Origin: Tenacibaculum skagerrakense
Lineage (GTDB): Bacteria; Bacteroidota; Bacteroidia; Flavobacteriales; Flavobacteriaceae
Reading direction: 5' to 3'
NCBI RefSeq assembly: GCF_004345825.1
Contig: NZ_SLXM01000003.1
Span: 62,001 to 126,000 of the forward strand
Length of the DNA stretch: 64,000 nt
Positions 8,557 to 17,573 of the stretch are shown here, piece after piece; position 1 is the stretch's first letter, and every line of letters begins with the position of its first letter. Under the pieces are notes generated by a model that saw nothing but the letters and a program-made list of their open reading frames with translations, made no database searches and was not told where the DNA came from. The position numbers and the translations under genes were made by a program.

Positions 8557-11500
8557 TTATTTTGGAATATATCTTGAAAAACGTGTCATTTTCTCTGGTA
8601 TTCCAACTTCTGTTCTCTTTTGAGGAGCTTCTTGATGAGATTTTGTTCTATTAATGTTATGCAATTTTGAAGCTAATAAACTAATTGTATGAATAACATT
8701 TGGAGTTTGAACAAAATCTTTCATTAATTCGTCTTCAACTAAAGTTAATAATTGATTTTGAGCTCCTTCTAATAAGAATTCTTCATTCAATAAATTGTCA
8801 TGTGATAATTTATCTACTGCGTCAACTAAAACATCTTTTGTTGCAGAATTTAAACTATCAGTATTTAAAGTAGTATGTAAATCTTTTAAGGTAGCTTTTA
8901 AAAGTGCTTCTTCTTGGGCTGGAGTAGGCGTAATACCTACTTGCATTTCCTTTGGGAAATTTGGATCATTTTGAACTCCAGGACGTTTTTGAACAACTGC
9001 AAGTTTGTCAAAATACTTAATCATACTATTAATCTGATTAGTATAATTAGGTGCAGCACCATCTAAAGGAAGATCATTTAACCAATCTGCTCTGTCTGCA
9101 AAAGCTTCCATACGAGTTTCTTCTGCTAAATTAGTATCTAAAGTTTGATCATAACGTTTTTCGTTCAAGATATTATTCGGAACTCTTGCCGGCCAGAAAG
9201 TAGGTAGATATGGATCATATGTCGTTGTATATCCATCTCTACAACTTGCTGTATCAGTTTGCCATGGAATTGCCATCCAACGTGTAATTCCACCAGCAAC
9301 TTGTCCTCCTAAAATCGGACCTTTTGCTAACGTTAAGGTATCACTACTCATGGTTGGCCCGTAATATATATTGTTTACAGGAGGCGTAGCTTTTGCGTGT
9401 TTTACTCTAAACGGAGCCATATACATTCCAGAAGAACGCATAGGCCAAGTCATTTCACACCCAGGATGGAATGCATCTGCTAAACAAAAATCCATAGCGG
9501 CTTTAGTTAGCATATCAGGTTGTTCATGAACAGGCAAATCATCAATGGTTTTTTGTTTTTCATGAAACGGACAACCTTCAGTATCCATATAATCAGCGTC
9601 AAAATCACCAGTAACCCACTGATCTAAAAATTCCAATTGTAATTCAGATAAGGTAGCATGCTGACGTACAGAACCTGTTGAAGGAATACTAATAGCATCT
9701 CCATATAACCAAGGCCATAATTGTGGAGCTTCTGCACCTGTTACTTCAATTCTTCTAAAGTTATTAGAAATCGTTCTTCTCATTTCTAAAAATGCAGGAG
9801 AAGGATTACCCAACTTTTTGATCCATTCTTTCGAAGTGTAATTGAATTGTCCACCCCAACCAAAAGCACCAGCAAATCCAGCATTTACCCATTGTAAATC
9901 TGTCATACGTTGGAAAATTGGCAATATATCTTTTGTAAAAGAAGGTCGTTGCGGTCTTGTTAACATTCCAGATTTTACGGCTACACTTCTCATTAAATCC
10001 CACATGGTTCTTACCGATTTTTGCATCGGAGCATAATCTGGTGGGGCACAAACAACCCAAGCAGGATCAACTTTTAATTTTGTTCCGTTGTATTCTACTT
10101 CAGCAGTAACAGGTCCGTCAGAAGTATCATCATACCAACCTTCGTTATTGGCAAATGTAATAGCGATATCGCCATCTATATTTTCAGATTTTCCATGTCC
10201 ACCTAACATAATTAATCTACCTTTTTCATCGGTTTTCATTTCACCTAAATACACTTTTTTAGATAAAAACTCTCCTTCGAAGAAAGGACCATCTTGAATA
10301 TTAGTTCCGGAAATGGACTTTGCTCCTCCATCAATTAATAACGATTCACGATTAGGAACATTAATATTTCGTAAGAATGAAGGCGGAGCATCGGCAGCTT
10401 CAGGAATATCTAAAGCCAATTGAAACTGATACCATGAAGCTTTTTGATTCGCTAAATGGCAATGCCAAGTAATTTTTGCATTTTCAGCAGTTAATTCTTT
10501 TACTGCCTTCCCAGCGGCATTAAAACCATAAACCCTAAATTGTGCAGCTTGTCTTTTCAAGGCTCCGATTTCATCTCTATAAGCATAAGGATCTTCTTGC
10601 GCTATTGGTTCATCGGTTAAAGGGCCAATGAAATATTCTTTTTGGCTATTTCCAACTCGCATTATTCCTATTGGTGGATAAATTCCAGCAGTAACAATAC
10701 AATCATCATCTTCATCAGTATTTCCTTGGAACTTAGGATTTCTTTCTTTTGGCTCTTCTAATAATTCTCCATTCGCTTGATGACGAGCTTCTGCACTTGC
10801 AGCGTACACTACTTTTCTAACTTCAGCAATAGAACCTAATGGTTCATGTTGTGGTAGTGTTCTCCAAATATTGAAGGCTAAATTGCTTCCAAATTCAGCC
10901 TGACCAATTCCAGCAACATTTTGCTTTGGTAAATGAAGTTTTGCTATACAGATATATGGACTTTCTTCCGTACTCCAAACCACTTGTGCATCATCAATTG
11001 GCATGGTATCAGGATTTGTTCTTAATTGAATTTCAAACCTGAACGTAGCATCGCCTTGTAATAAACGTTTTTCAAGATCAATTTTTAAATAATCATTTTC
11101 ATTGAAAGGAGTTCCTTTATAAGTGTTTTCTGGAACTAAACGATACTTTACGATTTGATTGTCGCCTAATTTAAAAGGAAGAATCGCCCAATAACTTGCA
11201 CTTAAAACACTCGCTTCTTCCTTAGTCATTGCTTGTAATATAGCAGCAAGTTCAGGATGTTTATCTATATATGAATCATAATCTCTATCAATTACACCAG
11301 CAGTTGTAAAACTGCACATTTGTTGAGCATCACGAGCAAAAAAGCGATCGATATTTTGCATGATGAAGTCTGCATTTGTACCACCGTCTAAAATATTTTC
11401 TCCATTTATACCGAAAAGTTTCAGACCAACACCTAAAGTAGAATGCAAATCAGGTGAAGTAGGAGTAGTATCGCTCGAAAAACGAACAGCACACTCATAA

Positions 11501-11742
11501 GAATCGCCAGCAAATAGTCCTAATTTAAAACGTTCTTCTATATCTTTATTAATAACAAAATTTCCGTAGGCAATTCCGTGTTGTTTTCTAAAAACAGCTC
11601 TTTCTGCAGGTTTTTGTCCTCTTTCTATGCGTGTTTTTTGTCCCATTTCAACAAACATCTCTTTAAGACGTTTTGTAATAGTTTCAATATCTCCATCACA
11701 ATTCCAACATGAAGATGACTTGTAGTTATTAGATTCTTCCAT
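8557..11742 (-). CDS. LodA-like CTQ amino-acid oxidase fused to a catalase-like domain
   Basis: The product has 1061 residues, whereas a LodA-type oxidase alone has roughly 700. Residues about 350-1061 form the LodA-like part, opening with GIMRVGNSQKEYFIGP (R362). C762 (in HPGCEMTW) and W827 (in IPWQTD) are exactly 65 residues apart, the same spacing as Cys516 and Trp581 of Marinomonas LodA, which form cysteine tryptophylquinone. Such enzymes oxidise free amino acids and release hydrogen peroxide. Residues about 40-340 resemble the heme catalase superfamily (y4iL-like), with GLKLFG, HEPLGSIAEVRKVVY (R309, Y313, the proximal RxxxY) and RHQANG. The usual distal-His position appears to be F51. 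C12 and C15 form a CxxC near the N-terminus. No signal peptide is seen. The lodB-like gene follows in the same operon. Confidence 0.88.
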   Translation of the reverse strand: MEESNNYKSSSCWNCDGDIETITKRLKEMFVEMGQKTRIERGQKPAERAVFRKQHGIAYGNFVINKDIEERFKLGLFAGDSYECAVRFSSDTTPTSPDLHSTLGVGLKLFGINGENILDGGTNADFIMQNIDRFFARDAQQMCSFTTAGVIDRDYDSYIDKHPELAAILQAMTKEEASVLSASYWAILPFKLGDNQIVKYRLVPENTYKGTPFNENDYLKIDLEKRLLQGDATFRFEIQLRTNPDTMPIDDAQVVWSTEESPYICIAKLHLPKQNVAGIGQAEFGSNLAFNIWRTLPQHEPLGSIAEVRKVVYAASAEARHQANGELLEEPKERNPKFQGNTDEDDDCIVTAGIYPPIGIMRVGNSQKEYFIGPLTDEPIAQEDPYAYRDEIGALKRQAAQFRVYGFNAAGKAVKELTAENAKITWHCHLANQKASWYQFQLALDIPEAADAPPSFLRNINVPNRESLLIDGGAKSISGTNIQDGPFFEGEFLSKKVYLGEMKTDEKGRLIMLGGHGKSENIDGDIAITFANNEGWYDDTSDGPVTAEVEYNGTKLKVDPAWVVCAPPDYAPMQKSVRTMWDLMRSVAVKSGMLTRPQRPSFTKDILPIFQRMTDLQWVNAGFAGAFGWGGQFNYTSKEWIKKLGNPSPAFLEMRRTISNNFRRIEVTGAEAPQLWPWLYGDAISIPSTGSVRQHATLSELQLEFLDQWVTGDFDADYMDTEGCPFHEKQKTIDDLPVHEQPDMLTKAAMDFCLADAFHPGCEMTWPMRSSGMYMAPFRVKHAKATPPVNNIYYGPTMSSDTLTLAKGPILGGQVAGGITRWMAIPWQTDTASCRDGYTTTYDPYLPTFWPARVPNNILNEKRYDQTLDTNLAEETRMEAFADRADWLNDLPLDGAAPNYTNQINSMIKYFDKLAVVQKRPGVQNDPNFPKEMQVGITPTPAQEEALLKATLKDLHTTLNTDSLNSATKDVLVDAVDKLSHDNLLNEEFLLEGAQNQLLTLVEDELMKDFVQTPNVIHTISLLASKLHNINRTKSHQEAPQKRTEVGIPEKMTRFSRYIPK

Positions 11743-11862
11743 TGATTAGTAAGTTTAAAGTTTAGGTTAATCAGTACTAAAAATAAGATTTAATCTACTG
11801 ATTTAATGAAAAATATTCCCCAAACGTATTTTTTTTGGTTATGGGTGATTCTTTTGTAGTGC

Positions 11863-11897
11863 TAAAAAAGAAAAGCACAGTTATTAACTGTGCTTTT
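11863..11897 (-). terminator. terminator of the DUF4476 gene
   Basis: A perfect 12-base stem, AAAAGCACAGTT / AACTGTGCTTTT at 11871-11897 with a 3-base loop, is followed on the minus strand by CTTTTTT. It lies 31 bases after the DUF4476 stop codon. Confidence 0.85.
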
Positions 11898-11927
11898 AAA
11901 TCATATATAATAAAAAGTTCCTTTACT

Positions 11928-12944
11928 TTAGTTATTAAGGAGAAACTGATCAAATTCTCTTTTGTATCTAGAAAAACTTAGTGTTTCTTTTAGCTTGTAA
12001 AATTGATCTTTTTCAGGACAATTTTGAAAACTAACTTTTAGGATATCTAATTTATCTTTATCAAAACTAAATTCATTTACAATAGCTCTAATTCTAGGAA
12101 TTGAAAAGCAATTACGCTCTAAATGTTGTTTTGCTAATTGTAAACGTTCTTTAGAAAATCGTTCATCTTTTATAGATTTTAAAACATACTCAAATTCATT
12201 TTGAGATAAAGGCAAACAATTATTATAGCCAGGTTGATTGTTTATTTTTGTAATTTCAAGATCTATAAACCTAATTAAACGTTGTTTTAAATAATTCTCA
12301 TTGATTAATTGTTCTGTATAATAGAAATTTTCTAAATCAAATGAATAAGGAAAAGAAAATTGTAGCAATTCAAAACGCTCTCCATTAGACTGTACCATTT
12401 CTGTCAACTTCATAATTTGTGCTGTGCTTAAACAGTTATGAGAAATAATATCTTTTAAATCGTTTACAGTATAATTTCTCCTATTTCCTCTTTTGTTATA
12501 TAAATTATTGAATTGATATTCGGACATAGGTTGCTTACACGTATTTGTTATAATTCCATGATAATAATCTGCATTAGGGTAATCAATTTGGGAAATAACA
12601 TTTTGATTTGCTTGTGTATTGTGATATAATTTCATGGCAAAAGAAAAGCTAGAAAAAAGATCATACACCTGAAAGAAATTTCGTTTATCAATTACTTTTG
12701 GATATGCATTTACACAAATTCTGTATTTTCTTCTATCACTAGTAAAAAAACGACAAGCGTCGATTAATTCAGAAACATAAATATCGTTTTGAGAAGTATA
12801 ATTCATGGCTTTGTCTAAAACCATTTCTGGAGCATACTTTTTTTGTGTAAGCTCGTTTTTAAAAGATTCATATTTAGTTTTCTTTTGACCATAAGTAGCA
12901 AATGAAATATATAAGCCTAATAAGAGTAGTATTCGTAGTTTCAT
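11928..12944 (-). CDS. secreted protein with three DUF4476-like repeats
   Basis: The 338-residue product has a signal peptide (MKLRILLLLGLYISFATYGQ). Three related segments follow, at about 24-108, 138-228 and 246-335. Each has an aromatic start, a run of helices, an N/S-hydrophobic-S turn (ISHNCLSTAQI, LERNCFSIPRI), a charged K/R-L-x-L stretch, and an aspartate-phenylalanine end. The last repeat is the clearest DUF4476 match. DUF4476 occurs mainly in Bacteroidetes and has no known activity. The protein is probably periplasmic or surface exposed. It has its own terminator and no operon partner. Confidence 0.75.
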   Translation of the reverse strand: MKLRILLLLGLYISFATYGQKKTKYESFKNELTQKKYAPEMVLDKAMNYTSQNDIYVSELIDACRFFTSDRRKYRICVNAYPKVIDKRNFFQVYDLFSSFSFAMKLYHNTQANQNVISQIDYPNADYYHGIITNTCKQPMSEYQFNNLYNKRGNRRNYTVNDLKDIISHNCLSTAQIMKLTEMVQSNGERFELLQFSFPYSFDLENFYYTEQLINENYLKQRLIRFIDLEITKINNQPGYNNCLPLSQNEFEYVLKSIKDERFSKERLQLAKQHLERNCFSIPRIRAIVNEFSFDKDKLDILKVSFQNCPEKDQFYKLKETLSFSRYKREFDQFLLNN

Positions 12945-13068
12945 AAGTTTTGTTTTTAGTTATTAATAAGCTATTTTCAAACAGCATGCCAATAATCTAA
13001 GATTTTTAGATTTGATTTATATTGGTTTTATAAGTGTTTTAATATCAGTGTTTTTATTTGTAATAAAA

Positions 13069-13097
13069 AAATAAAAACCACAACAAGCGTTGTGGTT
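13069..13097 (-). terminator. terminator of fumC
   Basis: A 9-base stem, AACCACAAC (13076-13084) / GTTGTGGTT (13089-13097), is followed on the minus strand by TTTTATTTTTTTA. It lies 30 bases beyond the fumC stop. Confidence 0.85.
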
Positions 13098-13126
13098 CTA
13101 TTAGATTTTATAATTTTAAAAGGAGC

Positions 13127-14524
13127 TTATTTTAAACTTCCAATCATATCTTCTGGTTTTACCCACTCATCATATTCTTCTGCAGTAACGTAGCCTAAAT
13201 TAATAGCTTCTTCTTTTAAAGTAGTTCCGTTAGCATGAGCTGTATTTGCTATTTCAGCAGCTTTGTAATAACCAATTTTAATGTTTAAAGCCGTAACTAA
13301 CATTAAAGAATTGTTTACTAACTCAGTTATTCTTCCATAATTAGGCTCAATTCCTTGTGCACAATTTACATCAAAAGACACGCAAGCGTCTCCAATTAAT
13401 TGAGCAGATTGTAATACATTGGCTGCCATCATTGGTTTGAAAACGTTTAATTCATAATGACCTTGTGTTCCTCCAACAGTAACAGCAACATCATTACCCA
13501 TAACTTGCGCACAAACCATAGTAATAGCTTCTGCTTGTGTTGGGTTTACTTTACCTGGCATGATAGAAGAACCTGGTTCATTAGCTGGAATAATTAGTTC
13601 CCCAATACCTGAACGTGGTCCAGATGCCATTAAACGAATATCGTTCGCAATTTTGTTTAACGAAACGGCTAATTGTTTTAAAGCTGAATGCGTTTCAACT
13701 AAAGCATCGTGTGCAGCTAAAGCTTCAAATTTATTTTCTGCAGTAATAAATGGTAAACCAGTAAAATCTGCAATATACTTAGCTACTAGAACATCATAAC
13801 CCTCAGGAGTATTTAATCCAGTACCAACAGCTGTACCACCTAAAGCTAACTGACTTAAATGTGCTAATGAATTTTTTAATGCTTTTAAACCAAAGTTTAA
13901 TTGTGCTACATACCCAGAAAATTCCTGACCTAAGGTTAGGGGAGTAGCATCCATTAAATGCGTACGTCCAATTTTTACAACGTCTTTAAAATCTTCTGAT
14001 TTTTTTTGTAATGTATCTCTTAATTGCTCAACTCCTGGGATGGTAACTTCAACTACTTTCTTGTAAGCAGCAATGTGCATTCCTGTTGGGAATGTATCGT
14101 TAGATGATTGCGATTTATTTACATCATCATTTGGTTGAATTGTTTTTTCTCCTTCACCAATCTTTTTTCCTGCGATCTCATGAGCTCTGTTGGCAACAAC
14201 TTCGTTTACATTCATGTTGCTTTGCGTACCAGAACCAGTTTGCCAAATTACTAACGGGAATTGATCGTCGTGCTTACCAGCTAAAATTTCATCACAAACT
14301 TGTGCGATTAAATTACGTTTTTCTTCAGCAAGTACACCTAATTCACAATTGGCATAAGCAGCAGCTTTCTTTAAATAAGCAAATCCGTAAACAACTTCTA
14401 AAGGCATTGAACCAGCTGGTCCAATTTTAAAGTTATTTCTAGAACGCTCAGTTTGTGCTCCCCAATACTTATCGGCAGGTACTTTTACCTCACCCATTGT
14501 GTCTTTTTCAATTCTATATTCCAT
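13127..14524 (-). CDS. fumC: class II fumarate hydratase
   Basis: The 465-residue enzyme interconverts fumarate and malate in the TCA cycle. Family signatures are intact: [14 protein letters not shown] (97-110), the catalytic-His segment [10 protein letters not shown] (H189), and the superfamily signature [11 protein letters not shown] (318-328) with the catalytic serine. Length and ends match bacterial FumC. Aspartase and argininosuccinate lyase share the fold, but the [10 protein letters not shown] block and overall similarity favour fumarase. It is monocistronic, with a TAACTTTG promoter box upstream and a strong terminator downstream. Confidence 0.96.
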   Translation of the reverse strand: MEYRIEKDTMGEVKVPADKYWGAQTERSRNNFKIGPAGSMPLEVVYGFAYLKKAAAYANCELGVLAEEKRNLIAQVCDEILAGKHDDQFPLVIWQTGSGTQSNMNVNEVVANRAHEIAGKKIGEGEKTIQPNDDVNKSQSSNDTFPTGMHIAAYKKVVEVTIPGVEQLRDTLQKKSEDFKDVVKIGRTHLMDATPLTLGQEFSGYVAQLNFGLKALKNSLAHLSQLALGGTAVGTGLNTPEGYDVLVAKYIADFTGLPFITAENKFEALAAHDALVETHSALKQLAVSLNKIANDIRLMASGPRSGIGELIIPANEPGSSIMPGKVNPTQAEAITMVCAQVMGNDVAVTVGGTQGHYELNVFKPMMAANVLQSAQLIGDACVSFDVNCAQGIEPNYGRITELVNNSLMLVTALNIKIGYYKAAEIANTAHANGTTLKEEAINLGYVTAEEYDEWVKPEDMIGSLK

Positions 14525-14552
14525 TATTATACGATTAGTTTATAAGTGGTTT

Positions 14553-14560
14553 CAAAGTTA
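14553..14560 (-). promoter_or_regulatory. -7 box for fumC
   Basis: TAACTTTG on the minus strand matches TAnnTTTG and would start transcription about 22 bases before the fumC ATG. No -33 TTG was seen at 17-23 bases. Confidence 0.5.
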
Positions 14561-14638
14561 AGAAAACTAGTAGAATTGTTTGTTTAAATTATTGTTGAAA
14601 TATTTTAAGAAATCATAGAAAAAAACGAAAATATATTC

Positions 14639-14646
14639 TATTTTTG
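14639..14646 (+). promoter_or_regulatory. -7 box for the 57-residue membrane protein gene
   Basis: TATTTTTG matches TAnnTTTG. Transcription would begin near 14653, giving a leader of about 23 bases before the ATG at 14676. Confidence 0.55.
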
Positions 14647-14675
14647 CAAGCAGTAATTATTTATCAAAACAAAAG

Positions 14676-14849
14676 ATGTTAAATTTTTCAGAGTTTTCAG
14701 GATTAGTATTATTTATGTTCATATTTACAACTGGTTTTTGGTTGTTAATTTTCTTATTAACGTTTGTAGTTCCTTATTGGATTGGTGGAACTATCTGGGA
14801 AAATTTAAAATTGAAGAGAGAAGCAAAAAAAGCTGCTGAAGGAAAGTAG
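14676..14849 (+). CDS. small membrane protein, 57 residues, unknown function
   Basis: The frame runs from ATG 14676 to TAG 14849. It encodes MLNFSEFSGLVLFMFIFTTG, then a long hydrophobic stretch (residues 9-36, possibly with a break), then PYWIGGTIWENLKLKREAKK and a short charged tail. This gives one or two membrane segments with a basic cytoplasmic end. It is supported by a -7 box at 14639, by a very strong terminator starting 21 bases after the stop, and by sitting in an otherwise gene-free gap between two minus-strand genes. I do not recognise a family. Confidence 0.7.
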   Translation: MLNFSEFSGLVLFMFIFTTGFWLLIFLLTFVVPYWIGGTIWENLKLKREAKKAAEGK

Positions 14850-14869
14850 TTTTAAAAATATAATATATA

Positions 14870-14897
14870 AAAGCCCGCAATTTGCGGGCTTTTTTTA
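14870..14897 (+). terminator. terminator of the 57-residue protein gene
   Basis: AAAGCCCGCAA / TTGCGGGCTTT (14870-14892), an 11-base GC-rich stem with a minimal loop, is followed by TTTTTAT. It is among the strongest terminators in the window. Confidence 0.9.
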
Positions 14898-14913
14898 TGC
14901 ACTAAAATACGGT

Positions 14914-14945
14914 CATAAAAAAAGCTCACTATAATGTGAGCTTTT
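14914..14945 (-). terminator. terminator of the TonB-type receptor gene
   Basis: AAAAGCTCAC (14920-14929) and GTGAGCTTTT (14936-14945) form a 10-base stem. On the minus strand it ends in TTTTTTTATG. It lies 23 bases beyond the stop of the receptor gene. Confidence 0.85.
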
Positions 14946-14968
14946 GATTTATAAATAGGTTCTAAATA

Positions 14969-17422
14969 TTAACTTCCGAATCCTTCGCCTCCATCACCAT
15001 CTCCATTATTTCTCTCAGGGCGTTCTCTTTTTTTCTTTTGATTGAAACGATAGGTAAAATTTAATGATATTTGGCGTTCTCTCCATTGAAAACTACTTTC
15101 ATTTACAGAGCGTAATGTATCATCTTCTTCATATAAGAAAGTTGTGCTTTCTCTTTTTCTGGTGTTGAATAAATCACTTACGTTTAAAACCAACGTAGCC
15201 TTTTCATTAAATAAATCTTTACTTAAAGCTATATTTGTAACAAACATACCTTTTCTAGTGCTTTGCGCATCATCTTGTGGGCCACGATACATAATTCTTG
15301 TTTGCCATTCTATTTTAGCAGGTAAAGTAACACGAGAATTGAAACGTGCAAACCAACTACTTTCATTTACTTCATCTAAATTAGTTACAACTGTTTCGCC
15401 TGAATTACTAGTATAAGTAAAATTAAAAGGATCTGTTTTAAATTTGAAATAGTTGAAAGAACCACTTAAACGAACACTTTTAGCTGGATTATAATTTGCA
15501 GTAAACTCAAAGCCATAACGTTGTTCATCATTTAAGTTTAATGGTTGACGAACAGTAACATCAGTTAACACCCCGTCTACATTTCTTTCTTCCAAAATAG
15601 AAACTCTTTGAATAACATCAGTGGAGTATTGATAATATACTGAAGCTCCTAAATTAAATTTACTAATTCTTGTATTGTAACCTAGATCGTAAGAACTCGT
15701 ATATGTTGGATTTAAATCAGGGTTTCCTCTAAAAACATTGGTTGCAGAACTTCTACTTTCAAAAGGATTTAAAAACCAATAACGAGGCCTTCTTAAACGT
15801 CTTGCATATCCTAGTGTAAAATTATCATTATCATTCAACTCATATCCAAAGTTGATTGTAGGAAACCATTCAGTATAATTCTTTTCGTTAAAAGAATCGT
15901 TATTAATTAAATATAAATCAATATTGGTAATCTCAGTTCTAAGTCCAAATAGATATGAAAACTTGTTAAGTTTACTACCAAACTGAGTATAAAAAGCATA
16001 AATATCTTGTTTAAAATCTATAGCATTAGAAGGATCAGAAGGTAATGTGTTTCCGTTTCCATCACGAACTCTAAAATCAGAATTTAAATCTTGTAAATCG
16101 GACTTATGTCCTAATTCAAATTGACTATTTTCTCCAATAGGTAAAACATAATCGATTTGAACTAATTTAGAAATTGAATTTGTGATTTGAGAATTTTGTT
16201 CTGATAAAACTCCATCAACTGTAATTAAAGCAGGTTCACTTTCTTTACTATCGCCATATTGTAAATCAACTGTCAATTTTTGACCTTTGTCATCGATGTT
16301 ATTGGTATAATTAATAGAATATTGAGTATCTGTCCCATCTTCTTTTTCGTTTTCAATACGAGTTTGATCACCTGTTTTATTTCTATTAACGTCAAAGAAT
16401 TCAGTAAAGTTGGTAGCAATATCATCATCCTTAGATGTTCTGTAAAAAAATGTACCTGTTATGGAACTATTTTTATTGATGTAGTATTCTAATCCTATAG
16501 AACCATTGTAATTATTACTTTTTCGATTAAAAGTTCTATCCTCATTTCTAAAATCATTTAACACACCATTATCATAATTTGAGAAAAAGCTTTGAGAATT
16601 TCCAGGACCTTTTCTAAAATTGTATCCAAGATTTGAAAATAAATTTACTTTTTTAGTTCTATAATTCAAGCTCGTACCTAAAGCAAATTGAGCTGGATGT
16701 CCAACCGTAGTGTTTAAAGAACCATTGAATCCAGTAATTTTACCTTTTCGTAAAATAATATTTAAAATTCCAGCTGTACCTTCAGCGTCGTAACGTGCAG
16801 AAGGAGAGGTGATAACTTCAACTTTTTCAATAGCATCGGCAGGTAAATTACGTAAAGCATCAGTTCCATTTAAACCAACTAAAGCAGAAGGTTTACCATC
16901 TATTAAAATTCGAACATTCTCGTTACCACGTAAGCTTACAGCACCTTCAGCATCTACATTTACAGAAGGAACGTTATCTAACACATCAGAAGCATTTCCT
17001 CCTTTAATAGTCATGTCTTTCCCTACATTATATATTTTTTTATCTAAACGGATCTCTACAGTAGATTTCTCAGCTACGATTTCAATTTCTTCTAAGGTTT
17101 CTGTATCTTCAGATAATGTAATTACACCTAAATTGATGTCAGCAGACAGCTCTTTTTGTGGTAATTGCTTAGTTTTAAAACCGATAAACTCTACTTTCAT
17201 ATCGTAAAGTCCTTTTGGTACTGCAACTGAAAAGTTTCCATTTAAATCGGTAACGCCACCGGTAACTTTTTTAGTTTTTACATCTGTTATAATAAATGTT
17301 GCATATTCCAGAGGTTGTTTAGAAGAAGCCTCCATAATTTTTCCAGTAACAGTTATATTAGTTCCTCTTTGTGCAAATATGGAAGTACAAAAGAGTATAA
17401 ATAGGATTGTAATTTTATTCAT
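14969..17422 (-). CDS. TonB-dependent receptor-like outer-membrane protein
   Basis: The 817-residue protein has a signal peptide (MNKITILFILFCTSIFA) and a carboxypeptidase-regulatory-like beta domain at about 23-105 (VTGKIMEASSKQPLEYATF). A plug domain follows at about 120-230 (LDNVPSVNVDAEGAVSLRGN, IEKVEVITSPSARYDAEGTA), then a long beta barrel with alternating aromatic residues. The pattern fits the Bacteroidetes outer membrane beta-barrel receptor family (PF14905-like) rather than SusC. The substrate is unknown. The tail is rich in Arg, Gly and Asp (ERPERNNGDGDGGEGFGS). No SusD-like gene is adjacent, and the gene is flanked by its own terminator. Confidence 0.85.
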   Translation of the reverse strand: MNKITILFILFCTSIFAQRGTNITVTGKIMEASSKQPLEYATFIITDVKTKKVTGGVTDLNGNFSVAVPKGLYDMKVEFIGFKTKQLPQKELSADINLGVITLSEDTETLEEIEIVAEKSTVEIRLDKKIYNVGKDMTIKGGNASDVLDNVPSVNVDAEGAVSLRGNENVRILIDGKPSALVGLNGTDALRNLPADAIEKVEVITSPSARYDAEGTAGILNIILRKGKITGFNGSLNTTVGHPAQFALGTSLNYRTKKVNLFSNLGYNFRKGPGNSQSFFSNYDNGVLNDFRNEDRTFNRKSNNYNGSIGLEYYINKNSSITGTFFYRTSKDDDIATNFTEFFDVNRNKTGDQTRIENEKEDGTDTQYSINYTNNIDDKGQKLTVDLQYGDSKESEPALITVDGVLSEQNSQITNSISKLVQIDYVLPIGENSQFELGHKSDLQDLNSDFRVRDGNGNTLPSDPSNAIDFKQDIYAFYTQFGSKLNKFSYLFGLRTEITNIDLYLINNDSFNEKNYTEWFPTINFGYELNDNDNFTLGYARRLRRPRYWFLNPFESRSSATNVFRGNPDLNPTYTSSYDLGYNTRISKFNLGASVYYQYSTDVIQRVSILEERNVDGVLTDVTVRQPLNLNDEQRYGFEFTANYNPAKSVRLSGSFNYFKFKTDPFNFTYTSNSGETVVTNLDEVNESSWFARFNSRVTLPAKIEWQTRIMYRGPQDDAQSTRKGMFVTNIALSKDLFNEKATLVLNVSDLFNTRKRESTTFLYEEDDTLRSVNESSFQWRERQISLNFTYRFNQKKKRERPERNNGDGDGGEGFGS

Positions 17423-17505
17423 GTATGTGATGATAATAGATTAACTATACTTTGACAGCAAAGTTCCGTAATGGTTTAAGCACTTGATGTTAAAAGTTTG
17501 TTAAA

Positions 17506-17546
17506 CAAAAAAGCTGCATCGTTAAACATAACAAATGCAGCTTTTT
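17506..17546 (-). terminator. terminator of yidC
   Basis: AAAAGCTGCAT (17510-17520) pairs with ATGCAGCTTTT (17536-17546) across a 15-base loop. The minus strand continues with TTTTTTGTTT. It lies about 28 bases beyond the yidC stop. Confidence 0.8.
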
Positions 17547-17573
17547 ACGTTAAAATATAAACTTATTTATATA

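Noticed and set aside
9806-10297. Open frames on both strands inside the lodA-like gene
   Set aside because: They are shadows of a strongly coding frame, with no domain marks or start signals of their own.
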